Shown: positions 43,488 through 54,184, numbered from the stretch's first letter. The stretch: 64,000 nucleotides of DNA from Geomonas edaphica (GCF_004917075.1 NZ_SSYB01000001.1:1161478-1225477), one strand, 5' to 3'. Numbers and translations are program-made. Notes: generated by a model not told the origin, from the letters alone.

Positions 43488-46006
43488 CGGCCGCACCTCT
43501 GCAACAGCGCATCCGCTCCCACTCCTGGCTATCGGTCGGGAGCGCCGTACTCCTCTCCATTCTCGTCTGCACCACCGTCTACTGGCTCGACCTTCAGCAA
43601 CGACAGACCCTGCGCGCTGCCCTGACCGAAGTGGAAGACCTGCGCGAGGCCCGCATCGACCTAAGCAAGGGATTTCTGCACCTGACGCTCTCCGGCCAGC
43701 CCGGTTCCTCCTTTGGCCAAGCCGAGGGGCTTGCCCTGCTGCGCCAGTCCATTTCCTCACTGGATCGGGCAACCATGCGGCTCGGCGCCGACCATAAGGA
43801 CGCCGCTGCTTCTTTCAACGACAGCGTCAGCAGGTTCGAGACCATCCTCGCAAAGTGGCAAAAAGGAGGAACGGCACGTGCCGCCCATGAGGTGGCGCTG
43901 CGGGTCTCGTTTCAACAGCTGGAGTTGCAAGCAAATGAAATAGATACCCTTTCGCAGAAAAGGCTTAGGAGGATATCGCAGCAACTGGACCGCCGCTTCG
44001 GCTGGACGATTTTTGCCGCGGCGCTTTTTTTGTCCGCCCTCTGCGGTGTGGTGTACCAGGCAGGACGGGCGCGGGATCGTCTCTACGCCTCCTCGCGCGA
44101 GAGCGAGAACCGCTTTCGCACCATCTTCGAGAGGACGACGTCGGGATACTCCTTGTCGACGACTGACGAGGTGTTGCTGATGGTGAATGATGCGTTCGCC
44201 CAGATGCTTGGCTACGAGCCGGAGCAACTGCCGGGACACCCGCTGTCGAGCTTCATGCAGGCGGACGACTTCGCCCAGTTCCTGGAACAGCGACGGCTAA
44301 CCGTGAACGGTAAACAGGAATCATTCCGGTTTGAAGCCCGTTACCTGCACCGAGACGGTTCGATCCTCTGGGGCATGGGAAGTTCCAGCTTGCTCAGGGA
44401 CGCCGGTGGTGCCCCGCTCTATTTCATCACAAGCGTCATGGACATGACTGAGCGCAGGAAAGCGGAACTAGCCCTTAGGGAAAGCGAAAGCAGACTGCGC
44501 TTCGCTTTGGAGGGGACCAACGACGGCCTGTGGGATATCGACATGGTGACCGGGGCGACGTACCTGAGTCCAAGGGGATGGGAGATCCTAGGTTACGCCC
44601 CCGGAGAGGGAGAGCTTTCACGGCCGGTGTGGACAGACCTGCTGCACCCGGATGATCTCCCACGCACCCGCGAGCTCTTGCAGGCACATATGGCAGGCGA
44701 AACCGAGATCTTTGAAATGGAGCAGCGCCTTCTCACGAAGTCAGGCGACTGGAAATGGGTACTCACCAGAGGCAAAGTGGTGCTGCGTAACGAGGTGAAC
44801 GCCGCCCTGCGGATGACCGGCACCCACACCGACCTTACCGTACAGAAGAAGTTGGAAGAGCAATTCCTGCAGGCGCAGAAAATGGAGGCGATCGGCCGGC
44901 TGGCGGGTGGTATCGCTCATGATTTCAACAACATGCTGCTTGTCATCATAGGTTTCGCAGAAATGTCCCTGCACGAACTAGGCGACGACAAGCAGACGGT
45001 ATCGGGCATGCTGAACGAGGTCGTCAAGGCTGCCGAGCGTTCGGCGAACCTGACCCAGCAACTCTTGGCGTTTGCTAGACGGCAGAAAGTTTCCCCGAAG
45101 GTGGTCGATCTGAACGCGCAGATTGGCGACACCATTGCGATGCTAAAGCGCCTGATCGGAGAAGAGACCGAACTGGTGTGGCTCCCACAACAAGAACTAT
45201 GGCCGGTGCTCATGGACCCATCGCAGTTGAACCAGCTCCTTGCCAACCTGTGCGTCAACGCAAGGGATGCGATAACGGGCTCAGGCAAAGTGGTCATAGA
45301 GACCGCCAACATCTCCCTAGACCGGAACTACTGCCAGGAATACCCGGACTTTCATCCTGGAGATTACGTGAGCCTCACGGTTACCGACAACGGCTGTGGG
45401 ATGGAAAAGGAGACGGTCGAGAGGATCTTCGAACCGTTCTTTACAACGAAGGGGCCGGGGATGGGAACGGGACTTGGGCTCTCCACCGTCTACGGCATAG
45501 TCAAGCAGAACCAGGGGACCATCCACGTGTACAGCGAGCCTGGCCAAGGTACCAGTTTCGCCATCTATCTGCCGCGCCATGGCGGAGAAGAGATACCGAT
45601 CGGAGTAGAAGCAAGCGAGGAGCCCTCGCAGGGGAAAGAGGAGACGATCCTCGTAGTGGAAGATGAGCCCGAGATCCTGCGGATGACAACCGACATGCTC
45701 AAACTGCAGGGATACCGCACCATCGCAGCTTCATCCCCTGATGAGGCGCTCAAAGCCGCCGAGCAGCACCCGGGAGAGATCGACCTGCTGTTAACGGACG
45801 TCATCATGCCAGGTATGAATGGCCGGGCGCTTGCCGACCGGTTGCTCACCGCGCGGCCCGGCTTGAAATGCCTTTACATGTCCGGATACACCGCCGATGC
45901 GATCTCTCAGCACGGCGTTCTCGACCCCGATGTTAAGTACATCCAGAAACCATTCAACATGAAGGCGTTGGCCCGCAAGGTAAGAGAAGTCCTGAGCGAA
46001 CCGTAG
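43484..46006 (+). CDS. Hybrid sensor histidine kinase with two PAS domains and receiver
   Basis: The 840-residue protein has two membrane helices (about 15-37 and 170-190) enclosing a helical periplasmic region, PAS domains near 210-325 and 335-455, HisKA with histidine in [11 protein letters not shown], an ATPase domain with DNGCGM and GTGLGLS, and a C-terminal receiver with acceptor aspartate in [12 protein letters not shown]. Coupling to the binding-protein gene suggests it senses an external small molecule through that protein. The output partner is unknown. Confidence 0.93.
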   Translation: MTAAPLQQRIRSHSWLSVGSAVLLSILVCTTVYWLDLQQRQTLRAALTEVEDLREARIDLSKGFLHLTLSGQPGSSFGQAEGLALLRQSISSLDRATMRLGADHKDAAASFNDSVSRFETILAKWQKGGTARAAHEVALRVSFQQLELQANEIDTLSQKRLRRISQQLDRRFGWTIFAAALFLSALCGVVYQAGRARDRLYASSRESENRFRTIFERTTSGYSLSTTDEVLLMVNDAFAQMLGYEPEQLPGHPLSSFMQADDFAQFLEQRRLTVNGKQESFRFEARYLHRDGSILWGMGSSSLLRDAGGAPLYFITSVMDMTERRKAELALRESESRLRFALEGTNDGLWDIDMVTGATYLSPRGWEILGYAPGEGELSRPVWTDLLHPDDLPRTRELLQAHMAGETEIFEMEQRLLTKSGDWKWVLTRGKVVLRNEVNAALRMTGTHTDLTVQKKLEEQFLQAQKMEAIGRLAGGIAHDFNNMLLVIIGFAEMSLHELGDDKQTVSGMLNEVVKAAERSANLTQQLLAFARRQKVSPKVVDLNAQIGDTIAMLKRLIGEETELVWLPQQELWPVLMDPSQLNQLLANLCVNARDAITGSGKVVIETANISLDRNYCQEYPDFHPGDYVSLTVTDNGCGMEKETVERIFEPFFTTKGPGMGTGLGLSTVYGIVKQNQGTIHVYSEPGQGTSFAIYLPRHGGEEIPIGVEASEEPSQGKEETILVVEDEPEILRMTTDMLKLQGYRTIAASSPDEALKAAEQHPGEIDLLLTDVIMPGMNGRALADRLLTARPGLKCLYMSGYTADAISQHGVLDPDVKYIQKPFNMKALARKVREVLSEP

Positions 46007-46021
46007 CCTTTACCAACGAAA

Positions 46022-46045
46022 AAAGGCAGCCAACCGGCTGCCTTT
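46022..46045. terminator. Bidirectional terminator between kinase and SPOR-protein genes
   Basis: AAAGGCAGCC and GGCTGCCTTT form a 10-bp stem with A and T on either side; the two genes converge on it. Confidence 0.8.
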
Positions 46046-46069
46046 CCTCGATCCGAACTAATTCACGGC

Positions 46070-48367
46070 TTAGCGCGGCCGCGGCACCACGACCGCCTTA
46101 GCCCCTGCCCTCTCCAGTTCACCTGCACTTCTCGCAGCGGCGTCCTCGCTTTCGAAGGAACCGGCGGTAAGTTGCAAGGTCGGGACCTGAACCGACAGCT
46201 GCCTTAGCTCAGTGGTGATGCCGAAGCGGGCGAGGCGCACCTGTTCCTCGATGGCGCTCGGCTTGTCAAAGTAAGAGCCTGCGTAAAGGTTGAATTTCCC
46301 CCGGCGATCCTGAAGTATGAAACAGTCCGCCTTCGCCTTGCGCAGCTTCTGTATCATATGGTCCGCCGCCTTCTTCTCGGTGTACTCGGCGACGTGGATC
46401 CGGCTCATCTGTTCCTTTTTCCTGGGACCAGGCACTACAACAGGTACCATTCCTGCTTTCCTGATCTTCTTCTTGATCTCGATCATGTCCCTTTTGAGCA
46501 CGAAGGAGCCGAAATCGAGGGTGTACGTAGCTGCTGCCGACTCGCCCCCAGCAACAGCCACAGGTGCGGCCAGGGCAACTGGAGGTGCTGTGGGAGGCTC
46601 CGGAATTGCTGCCAAGGCAGGGTCCTCCATGGGAACTGCAAGGGTTGCAGCCTTTGCTGCCTCCGCCTGAGCCACGGCCGCAGCCTTCGCCGCTGCTTCA
46701 ACCTTAGCCTTCTCGGCTTTCGCCTGCTCGATCCTTGCCTGCTCGATCCTTGCCTGCTCTGCCTTTGCAGCCGCCTCTGCCTTTGCAGCCGCCTCGGCTT
46801 TTGCTGCCGCTTCGGCTTTTACTGCTGCCTCGGCTTTCTCTCTCTCTATTCTCGCCTGTTCAGCCTTGGCAGCGGCTTCAGCCTTCGCGGCCGCTTCGGC
46901 CTTAGCCTGCTCAACTTTGGCCTGTTCGATCCTTGCCTGTTCTGCCTTTGCAGCCGCTTCAGCTTTTGCTGCTGCTTCGGCTTTTTCTTTCTCTATCCTG
47001 GCTAGTTCAGCCTTTGCTGCCGCTTCGGCTTTCTCTTTCTCTATTCTCGCTTGTTCGGCTTTAGCCGCTGCTTCAGCTTTGGCAGCAGCCTCGGCCTTAG
47101 CCTTCTCGGCTTTAGCCTGCTCGATCCTTGCCTGTTCTGCCTTTGCGGCAGCCTTAGTTCTTGCCGCCGCTTCGGCTTTCTCTTTTTCTATTCTCGCCTG
47201 TTCAGCCTTGGCCGCTGCTTCAGCTTTGGCCGCAGCCTCGGCCTTAGCCTTCTCCGCTTTAGCCTGCTCGACCCTTGCCTGTTCTGCCTTTGCGGCAGCC
47301 TCAGCTTTTGCTGCCGCTTCGGCTTTCTCTTTTTCTATTCTCGCCTGTTCAGCCTTGGCCGCTGCTTCAGCTTTGGCAGCAGCCTCGGCCTTAGCCTTCT
47401 CGGCTTTAGCCTGCTCGATCCTTGCCTGTTCTGCCTTTGCGGCAGCCTCAGTTCTTGCTGCCGCTTCGGCTTTCTCTTTTTCTATTCTCGCCTGTTCAGC
47501 CTTGGCCGCTGCTTCAGCTTTGGCAGCAGCCTCGGCCTTAGCCTTCTCCGCTTTAGCCTGCTCGACCCTTGCCTGTTCAGCCTTTGCGGCGGCCGCGGCT
47601 TTTGCTGCCGCTTCGGCTTTCTCTTTCTCCATTCTCGCCTGTTCAGCCTTGGCTGCTGCTTCAGCTTTGGCCACCGGATCGGCTTTGGATTTCTCGGCCT
47701 TTGCCTGCTCCGCCTTGGCAGCCGCTTCGGCCCGGGCTTTCTCATATCTGGCCTGTTCCGCTTTTGCCATTGCGGCCTTTGCGGCGGCCTCAGCTTTAGC
47801 TTGAGCCTCAGCCTTTGCGTTATCGTCCCTTTTCTGTTCCGCCGGCACAACACCGCCACCCCCCAGAAGCGCCCCCTCGACTGGTGCTTTCAAGGAAGAG
47901 ACGGCAACGGATGCTGCGGGAACAGCCGGAACAGCTAATTTAGCCGCTCCTGTAGGTGATGGCTGTACCTTGGCCACAGGCTTCGGAGCTTCCTGCGGCT
48001 CCGCAAGCCTGGGCGGCTCCTGCTGCGCCCTCTCTTGAACCAGCTTCAGGACATCAGGATCGAGTTTGTCGGCAGCTTTAGGGTAATCCTTCAGAAGCGT
48101 GTTAACGGCCCGGACGGCTTTCTCATCGCGTGAAGTCGCCGTATAACACTTCACCAGCATCAGGAGTACCTCCTCGCGCTGGGGCGTCTTCGGGTATTTC
48201 TTCAGGATCCTTTCAAGCCAGGTCGAGGCGTAGTAGTACCCTTTTTCCTGGTAGTGGTTCTTCGCCTGGGCGAACATCGCCGCTTCATCTGTTTCGGAAA
48301 ACGCAGCGGAAGAGAAAGTGAAACATGTCAGCACAACAGCCATTAAAAGAATGCGAACAGCGCTCAT
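46070..48367 (-). CDS. Exported SPOR-domain protein with long Ala/Lys/Glu tandem repeats
   Basis: The 765-residue protein has a signal peptide (to about residue 24), a TPR-like domain (25-105; AKNHYQEKGYYYASTWLERI), a Pro/Ala linker, a helical repeat region (~190-600) rich in KAEAAAKAEQAR, and one or two SPOR domains at the C-terminus. SPOR domains bind denuded glycan strands at the division site. The repeat helix resembles TolA, so it probably spans the periplasm. Exact 49-residue (147-bp) units repeat from about 47044 to 47632. Confidence 0.85.
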   Translation of the reverse strand: MSAVRILLMAVVLTCFTFSSAAFSETDEAAMFAQAKNHYQEKGYYYASTWLERILKKYPKTPQREEVLLMLVKCYTATSRDEKAVRAVNTLLKDYPKAADKLDPDVLKLVQERAQQEPPRLAEPQEAPKPVAKVQPSPTGAAKLAVPAVPAASVAVSSLKAPVEGALLGGGGVVPAEQKRDDNAKAEAQAKAEAAAKAAMAKAEQARYEKARAEAAAKAEQAKAEKSKADPVAKAEAAAKAEQARMEKEKAEAAAKAAAAAKAEQARVEQAKAEKAKAEAAAKAEAAAKAEQARIEKEKAEAAARTEAAAKAEQARIEQAKAEKAKAEAAAKAEAAAKAEQARIEKEKAEAAAKAEAAAKAEQARVEQAKAEKAKAEAAAKAEAAAKAEQARIEKEKAEAAARTKAAAKAEQARIEQAKAEKAKAEAAAKAEAAAKAEQARIEKEKAEAAAKAELARIEKEKAEAAAKAEAAAKAEQARIEQAKVEQAKAEAAAKAEAAAKAEQARIEREKAEAAVKAEAAAKAEAAAKAEAAAKAEQARIEQARIEQAKAEKAKVEAAAKAAAVAQAEAAKAATLAVPMEDPALAAIPEPPTAPPVALAAPVAVAGGESAAATYTLDFGSFVLKRDMIEIKKKIRKAGMVPVVVPGPRKKEQMSRIHVAEYTEKKAADHMIQKLRKAKADCFILQDRRGKFNLYAGSYFDKPSAIEEQVRLARFGITTELRQLSVQVPTLQLTAGSFESEDAAARSAGELERAGAKAVVVPRPR
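46990..47700 (-). repeat. 147-bp tandem repeats inside the SPOR-protein gene
   Basis: The marker TTCTCGCCTG or its one-base variant occurs at 47044, 47191, 47338, 47485 and 47632, spaced exactly 147 bp. Units alternate between RVEQ with AAKAEAA and RIEQ with AARTEAA (or AARTKAA), giving a 294-bp higher-order period. The region is prone to slippage. Confidence 0.85.
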
Positions 48368-48530
48368 TCAAGACCTCACGTTGCAATAAATTCTCTGGTT
48401 ATGCCCGAGTTTCAGACAGAAACCGGAAACCGCCATGAATTGGCGAAAGATTAATTTAGCCAAGGAATAAAGTCAAAGAATATTTATAAGTATTCTATGA
48501 CAGAAGAGGTGTAGGCCTCCAGCCTGCACA

Positions 48531-49262
48531 ATGAAATTTCACAAGGTGACACGGCGGATTCTTCCTGTAGAATCATCCGGTATGAGAGATATCGACCGCT
48601 GGCATGAAGATGAGTTTCGCCGCCTGACGACGGAAAAGGTGCTGCAGCTACTGGATGGCACTCCGACAGAAGCCACCCTGGCTGCCGCCGTTTCGGGTTG
48701 CGCCGAGGACGCAGAAGCGATCTGCAGCGACCGCCCCATGGCCTGCGCCGCGGGCTGTCCCTACTGCTGCGTCTTGAACGTCGCCATATTGCTTCCGGAG
48801 GCGATGTTCATCGCACAACGGCTGGTAGAGCAGACTCCTCAAAGGGAACTAGACGAACTGCGCAAACGGCTTGGGCAGCACCGCTCCTGGACGCGATGGA
48901 TGGACGACGAAGAGCGGATACTGAAGAGGATGTCCTGCCCGCTGCTGGATCAGTACGGCGCCTGCGACGTTCATCCGGTACGCCCGCTCGCCTGCCGCGC
49001 CATAACGTCTCTGGACAGCGAATGCTGTCGTGAAGCATTCGCCCCGGTGGTAAGTGACGAGGACCGCCTGGTGCCTACCGACTTATTACGCAAGGCGGCC
49101 TATGATGCCGCTTTCACCTCGCTTGCCGCTGGACTTCATTCATGCGGTCTTGACGACCGCAGCATCGAGCTCGGCACCGGGGTCATAGCCTTTCTCGAAC
49201 ACCCGGAGTACCGGGAGCTGTTTCTAAACGGAGGAAAGCTACCGGACGCCCTGTGGCGATAA
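48531..49262 (+). CDS. YkgJ-family cysteine cluster protein, longer form
   Basis: The 243-residue protein has CAAGCPYCC near residue 72, then CPLLDQYGACDVHPVRPLACR. The same pattern occurs in the shorter protein at 15657. The cysteines probably bind zinc or an iron-sulfur centre; the function is not established. It diverges from the SPOR-protein gene with a 163-bp AT-richer gap, and a terminator follows. Confidence 0.82.
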   Translation: MKFHKVTRRILPVESSGMRDIDRWHEDEFRRLTTEKVLQLLDGTPTEATLAAAVSGCAEDAEAICSDRPMACAAGCPYCCVLNVAILLPEAMFIAQRLVEQTPQRELDELRKRLGQHRSWTRWMDDEERILKRMSCPLLDQYGACDVHPVRPLACRAITSLDSECCREAFAPVVSDEDRLVPTDLLRKAAYDAAFTSLAAGLHSCGLDDRSIELGTGVIAFLEHPEYRELFLNGGKLPDALWR

Positions 49263-49265
49263 AAA

Positions 49266-49294
49266 AAGGGATCAGCCTTTCCGGCTGATCCCTT
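49266..49294. terminator. Bidirectional terminator between YkgJ-like gene and octaheme cytochrome gene
   Basis: AAGGGATCAGCC and GGCTGATCCCTT form a 12-bp stem with a 5-nt loop. Confidence 0.85.
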
Positions 49295-49319
49295 CTCGTT
49301 TCCTTGCACGTCTTGACGG

Positions 49320-50714
49320 CTAACCGCGCGGGTCCTTCGGGTACCCGAGCCCCTTCCAGTCGATGCGTCCGTTCTCGCCGTGGCAGTGCCGGCACCTGAT
49401 CGCCTTTTCCTTTGGCACCACCATGTGGTTCAGCGACCACACCGTGGTTGTTTCCACCCAGCCGTACTTCCCGCTGTAGGGCAGCCCGGCCGCCTTCATC
49501 CCCGCCTCGATCGCCTTGTTCCAGTCGAAGGTAGCGGAATAGGCCGTCTCGCTGTCGGCCGGCCCGAAGATATTAGGGACAGCTATGATCCGGTTCTCCA
49601 GATCGTAAGGCTGTTTCGCCTTCAGTACCTTGAACGGGAAGATCTTCGACTGCGGGTCCGAGCGATCACCGCGAGGAGCGGAAAGCCGCACCACATTGCC
49701 GGGATCGATCTTGTCGCCCATGAAAACCCGCTCCACCGTCCCGTTGTACCACATGTAGGTCGGAACGAGGTCCTTGCCGAGCACCAACTCGCCACGCGCC
49801 TTGTCGTAGATCTTGAGCGGGTCTGCCCCCTCGGCGGCGCTCTTACCCGCGGCCGACCAGTCCCACGACAGCACCGTCGGGCTTCCCTTGGCGAAGGTCG
49901 GGATGTGGCAGGTCTGGCAGGCGACGCGCCTCATATGTATGTTCAAGATCCTGATGGCGTGAACGTCGCCCTTGTGACAGTCGGTGCACCCCATGGCGCG
50001 GGGACCCGAGCCGGGCGAAACGGAAAGCGCCTCCCCTTTCACATCGTGGTCAGGCGCTTTGTGGCAAGACTCGCAGGTAAGCCCCTTTGCCCCCATGTGC
50101 ACGTCGTAGTCGCCGCTCGGATTGGCAAGGGTCGAGTCAAGGTCGCCGTGCTTGTAGTTGTCACCGCCGCCGCTGTAGAAGTGGCAGGCGCCGCACGCCG
50201 CACGCGAGGGACGCTCTATGGAACGCGCCGCGGCGAGGAGGTCGACAGGCTCCCACACCTTTCCCGGTGGGAATTCCTTTTTCTCCCCCTGGTAGACCGG
50301 ATGCCCCGATCCCAGCGGGAACTTCTTGTAGGCGCCGTTCGTCTCGTGACAGACGAGACAATCTATATTGTCGGTGTTGCCGAAATCGAAGGTGCTGTCC
50401 TTCCACCCGTAACCGGCGTGGCAACTGGTGCATGCGGAAAGGTTGGACGGGACGGCGAGACAGAAGGAATTACCGAGGGCGTTCTTCTTGCCGTAGTCGA
50501 CGATCTTGCCATTGATCGTCTGCTTCTTGCCCCAGTTCCAGTGCACCGTCTGCATGATCTGTTTGGTCAGCTTGTCATGGCAACCGGCGCAGGTCTTCGT
50601 CACCTCAGGGCCGCTTTTGAAAGGTTCAGAGAAGAAGCGATGCGTCCCTTTCAACGAGGCATCCGAGGTGGAAGCACAGACCAGCACCAAAAGCAGCAGC
50701 AGGTATTTCCTCAT
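49320..50714 (-). CDS. Octaheme c-type cytochrome, tetrathionate reductase (OTR) family
   Basis: The 464-residue protein has a signal peptide (MRKYLLLLLVLVCASTSDA) and eight CxxCH heme-binding motifs: CAGCH, CTSCH, CLVCH, CGACH, CESCH, CTDCH, CQTCH and CRHCH. Number, order and length fit the OTR family, whose Shewanella member reduces tetrathionate and also nitrite or hydroxylamine in vitro. It is periplasmic. ATG 50714 is preferred over a longer frame that lacks signal character. No quinol dehydrogenase gene is adjacent. Confidence 0.9.
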   Translation of the reverse strand: MRKYLLLLLVLVCASTSDASLKGTHRFFSEPFKSGPEVTKTCAGCHDKLTKQIMQTVHWNWGKKQTINGKIVDYGKKNALGNSFCLAVPSNLSACTSCHAGYGWKDSTFDFGNTDNIDCLVCHETNGAYKKFPLGSGHPVYQGEKKEFPPGKVWEPVDLLAAARSIERPSRAACGACHFYSGGGDNYKHGDLDSTLANPSGDYDVHMGAKGLTCESCHKAPDHDVKGEALSVSPGSGPRAMGCTDCHKGDVHAIRILNIHMRRVACQTCHIPTFAKGSPTVLSWDWSAAGKSAAEGADPLKIYDKARGELVLGKDLVPTYMWYNGTVERVFMGDKIDPGNVVRLSAPRGDRSDPQSKIFPFKVLKAKQPYDLENRIIAVPNIFGPADSETAYSATFDWNKAIEAGMKAAGLPYSGKYGWVETTTVWSLNHMVVPKEKAIRCRHCHGENGRIDWKGLGYPKDPRG

Positions 50715-51016
50715 GATGTATTGGACCCCGCGATCTGTATGATTGGCGACCCGCCCGCCCGAGGCATGCGGACGGTAAAGAACCGGGAACACATTATATT
50801 TGATGCCGGACGTAGTCAATGACAAATTGCGTCGCAACGGTCATAAGCCGCAGAAGTGCCTTCCCTCGTGACTGGCTTGCCAGTGTGGTGTCTGATAACG
50901 CATCCCCCCTCCCCCCTCTTTAAGCTGCACATCGCGCCGAAGCTGTTAAAATGTTCAACTTGTCGGACAACGGCACCTTGTTACCAGTCATAGACAGACA
51001 ATAGGAGAAACAAATT

Positions 51017-53323
51017 ATGGCGGTGCTTGCAACTGTGTTAGGTCACCCGAGAATCGGTATAGCGCGGGATCTGAAAAAGGCACTCGAAGCGTACTGGAGC
51101 GGCGCCACTCCGGCAGAGTCGCTCCTTGCCACGGCCCAGGAGATCCGCAGCCGTCACTGGCACTTCATGAAGGAAGCGGGCCTGGACCAGATTCCATGCA
51201 ACGACTTCTCCCTTTACGACCACATGCTGGACATGGCGGTAACGGTCGGAGCGGTCCCGCCGCGCTTTGCCGGGATCGCCACGCCACTGAACCGCTACTT
51301 TGCCATGGCGCGCGGCATCCAGGACCGCGGCGCCGGGATCGACCTTTCCCCTCTCGAGATGACCAAGTGGTTCGACACGAACTACCATTACATCGTCCCG
51401 GAACTAGAACCGAACCAGGCCTTCAAACTGGATCCCAGCAAGATCATGGCGGAGCTCACCGAGGCGCAGGCGCTCGGCATCGCGGCACGCCCCGTCATCC
51501 CGGGGCCGGTCACCTTCCTGAAGCTCTCCAAGTTCGCCGGCGAAGCTCCCGCCGGAAGCGACACGCTCGACCTTCTGGAGCGCCTCCTGCCCGTGTACGA
51601 GGAGCTCTTCGCGCTGCTTGCCGGTCACGGGGTCACTTGGCTTCAATTGGACGAGCCCGGCCTCTGCTTCGACCTGGACGGCAAAAGCCGGCAAGCCTAC
51701 AGCTCCGCCCTTGCCCGCCTCAGCGCCTGCCCGAAACGGCCGGCGCTGTTGATCGCCACCTACTTCGGCTCGATCGGTGACAACCTCTCCCTAGTCACGG
51801 TATCGGGATGCGAGGCGCTGCACATCGATCTCGTCCGCGCCCCGGCCGAGCTCGATGCCGTGCTTGCCGCGCTCCCCGCGCAGATGAAACTCTCCCTTGG
51901 CGTGGTCGACGGCCGCAACGTCTGGCGCTGCGACCTGGAGCAAGCGCACCGGACGATCCGGCAAGCCGTAACGAAGCTTGGAAGCGAGCGCGTCATGGTC
52001 GCCACCTCATGCTCGCTGCTCCACGTTCCGGTCGATCTGGACGCGGAAATGAGGCTCGACCCGGAGCTTAAAAGCTGGATGGCATTCGCGGCGCAGAAGG
52101 TGGCCGAGGTCCGCGCCCTGGCCGACGCGGCGGAAGGCGAAAAACCTGAAGACGCTTTCTGGGGACAGGCCTCGTCGGCGCTGGCAAGAAGACGCGCGGC
52201 CGCGGCGACCTCCAACCCGGAAGTCAGGCGCCGGGCCGAACAGCTGACCCAGGGGATGCTGCGGCGCACTTCTCCATTCCCCGTTCGAATCGCCCGCCAG
52301 AAGGAACATTACGGCCTGCCGCTTCTCCCCACCACCACCATTGGCTCCTTCCCGCAGTCAAAGCAGGTGCGCGAAGCGCGGTCCAAGTGGCGCAGCGGTT
52401 CCCTCGACAGTGCAGGGTACGACGACTTCATGAAGGAAGAGATCAGGCTTTGCGTTAAGAAACAGGAAAAGCTCGGGCTCGACGTGCTGGTGCACGGTGA
52501 GTTCGAGCGCACTGACATGGTGGAATACTTCGGAGAGCAGTTGGAAGGGTTTGCCTTCACGCAAAACGGCTGGGTGCAGAGCTACGGCTCGCGCTGCGTA
52601 AAGCCGCCGGTGCTCTTCGGAGACGTGGCGCGCCCCCACCCGATGACCGTAGACTGGAGCCGCTACGCCCAGTCTTTGAGCGAACGACCGGTGAAAGGGA
52701 TGCTCACCGGCCCGGTCACCATCCTGCAGTGGTCCTTCGTGCGCAACGACCAGCCCCGCTCGGAAACCTGCCGGCAGATCGCCCTTGCGCTGCGCGACGA
52801 GGTGGCCGACCTGGAACAGGCGGGGATCGCAATGATCCAGGTGGACGAGCCTGCCATCCGGGAAGGGCTGCCGCTTAGGCGCGGCGAGTGGTCCGCATAC
52901 CTCGAGTGGGCGGTGGAGGCGTTCCGCCTCGCCACCTCCGGGGTGAGGGACGAGACCCAGATCCACACCCACATGTGCTACTCGGAGTTCGGCGACATAC
53001 TCGCCTCCATCGTCGCCATGGATGCCGACGTCCTATCCATCGAGTCGTCCCGCTCACGGATGGAGCTTCTGGGGAATTTCCGGCAGCAGGGGTATCCCAA
53101 CGACGTGGGCCCCGGCATCTACGACATCCACTCCCCGCGTGTCCCGTCCATCGAGGAGATGGTCGCGCTGCTGGAACTCGCCTGCGAGGTCCTTCCCGTG
53201 GAACGGCTTTGGGTTAACCCGGATTGCGGCCTGAAGACCCGAGGCTGGCCAGAGATCGAGGCGTCACTTGCCAACATGGTGGATGCCGCACGGCAGGTGC
53301 GCTTGCGGCACGCCGCCGGTTAG
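51017..53323 (+). CDS. metE: Cobalamin-independent methionine synthase MetE
   Basis: The 768-residue enzyme has the two-barrel MetE structure: an N-terminal barrel ([11 protein letters not shown]) and a catalytic C-terminal barrel with zinc ligands in [10 protein letters not shown] and [11 protein letters not shown]. It transfers the methyl group of methyltetrahydrofolate polyglutamate to homocysteine. AGGAG precedes ATG 51017. The 302-bp gap before it contains TTGCGTCGCAA near 50827, a small palindrome, but no riboswitch fold I can recognise. Confidence 0.95.
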   Translation: MAVLATVLGHPRIGIARDLKKALEAYWSGATPAESLLATAQEIRSRHWHFMKEAGLDQIPCNDFSLYDHMLDMAVTVGAVPPRFAGIATPLNRYFAMARGIQDRGAGIDLSPLEMTKWFDTNYHYIVPELEPNQAFKLDPSKIMAELTEAQALGIAARPVIPGPVTFLKLSKFAGEAPAGSDTLDLLERLLPVYEELFALLAGHGVTWLQLDEPGLCFDLDGKSRQAYSSALARLSACPKRPALLIATYFGSIGDNLSLVTVSGCEALHIDLVRAPAELDAVLAALPAQMKLSLGVVDGRNVWRCDLEQAHRTIRQAVTKLGSERVMVATSCSLLHVPVDLDAEMRLDPELKSWMAFAAQKVAEVRALADAAEGEKPEDAFWGQASSALARRRAAAATSNPEVRRRAEQLTQGMLRRTSPFPVRIARQKEHYGLPLLPTTTIGSFPQSKQVREARSKWRSGSLDSAGYDDFMKEEIRLCVKKQEKLGLDVLVHGEFERTDMVEYFGEQLEGFAFTQNGWVQSYGSRCVKPPVLFGDVARPHPMTVDWSRYAQSLSERPVKGMLTGPVTILQWSFVRNDQPRSETCRQIALALRDEVADLEQAGIAMIQVDEPAIREGLPLRRGEWSAYLEWAVEAFRLATSGVRDETQIHTHMCYSEFGDILASIVAMDADVLSIESSRSRMELLGNFRQQGYPNDVGPGIYDIHSPRVPSIEEMVALLELACEVLPVERLWVNPDCGLKTRGWPEIEASLANMVDAARQVRLRHAAG

Positions 53324-53354
53324 CAGCGTATTCGCAACCGCACCCATAACGCAA

Positions 53355-53393
53355 AGAGGGATCGCCGTAATGGCTGATCCCTCTCTTTTTTTG
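53355..53393 (+). terminator. Terminator of metE
   Basis: AGAGGGATC and GATCCCTCT form a 9-bp stem followed by CTTTTTTT. Confidence 0.85.
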
Positions 53394-53434
53394 CTTTAGT
53401 TAAAGCCGCCCTGCGTCTTCTCGCCTGGCGCTTA

Positions 53435-53692
53435 TCAGGCAGCCTTGCGCCCCGCACGCTTTTTCACCTTGCCGACAGCCTCAACGGCGACTTTGGTCGC
53501 CACCGACGGAACCGGCTTGAATGAGCTTGACTCCGCCGGCGTCAATTTTTCGAAATGGGAACATGCGATCTTTCTGATCACCCCGTCATTGAAATGAATG
53601 GAGACCCACTTCGCCGTCACCTCGACGACCTTGCCCGAGCCCCACTCGACAGCTGCGCAATGACCCACGACATCCCCGCGTTTGATTGACAT
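53435..53692 (-). CDS. DUF3553-like small protein
   Basis: The 85-residue protein starts MSIKRGDVVGHCAAVEWGSG and continues VVEVTAKWVSIHFNDGVIRK, a Tudor/SH3-like beta fold reminiscent of DUF3553. The C-terminus is basic (KVKKRAGRKAA), so it may bind nucleic acid. The function is not known. The 291-bp gap to the cold-shock gene (53693-53983) holds only that gene's terminator. Confidence 0.6.
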   Translation of the reverse strand: MSIKRGDVVGHCAAVEWGSGKVVEVTAKWVSIHFNDGVIRKIACSHFEKLTPAESSSFKPVPSVATKVAVEAVGKVKKRAGRKAA

Positions 53693-53920
53693 CTTATTCC
53701 CCTTTTTGTCTGCAGCATGAAAGGCAACTTACGGCCACGGGGCAGCACCCAATCAACGATTACCCGACTGCGTGGTGTCCCCCCTATTCCCCAAGGACGT
53801 TTTCGGGAGGCATCTTGCCACTTGAGTTGTGACGGCAGACGGATACGCCGGGTTCAGGAGTGGCCAGGAAAGTCGAATCGGCAGTTGAGCCGGGAGGGCG
53901 GTGCGGAGAGGCTTGTAACA

Positions 53921-53958
53921 AAAAGTGGCCCCTGGCTTTAACCATTGGGGCCACTTCC
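53921..53958 (-). terminator. Terminator of the cold-shock gene
   Basis: AAGTGGCCCC (53923-53932) and GGGGCCACTT (53947-53956) form a 10-bp stem, followed on the minus strand by TTTTGTTAC. Confidence 0.8.
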
Positions 53959-53983
53959 TTTGTGCATAGGCTTGATCGTGCGG

Positions 53984-54184
53984 TTAAACCCTTTGCACGT
54001 TGGCGGCCTGAAGACCTTTCGGTCCCTTCACGACGTCGAACGTCACGCTATCGCCTTCCGCCAGGGATTTGAACCCGTCGCCGCTGATCGCGGAGAAGTG
54101 ACAGAAAACATCGTCACCGTTCTCCTGCTCCAGAAAACCAAACCCCTTGCTGTCGTTAAACCATTTTACAGTACCGTTTGCCAT
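53984..54184 (-). CDS. Cold-shock protein (CspA family)
   Basis: The 66-residue protein is a single cold-shock domain with RNP1 KGFGFL and RNP2 DVFCHF and begins [17 protein letters not shown]. It binds single-stranded RNA or DNA as a chaperone. ATG 54184 has GGAG about ten bases upstream. The leader is long and contains a hairpin (see 54216), which is common in cold-shock mRNAs. Confidence 0.96.
   Translation of the reverse strand: MANGTVKWFNDSKGFGFLEQENGDDVFCHFSAISGDGFKSLAEGDSVTFDVVKGPKGLQAANVQRV

Noticed and set aside
46866-47804. Open frame of 312 residues rich in Ala and Ser on the plus strand
   Set aside because: It is antisense to the tandem repeat region of the SPOR-protein gene; a repeat without stops in one frame stays open in others. 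No ribosome site or domain.
50821-51016. Possible cobalamin or SAM riboswitch before metE
   Set aside because: No conserved B12-box or SAM-type core was found; only a small TTGCGTCGCAA palindrome.
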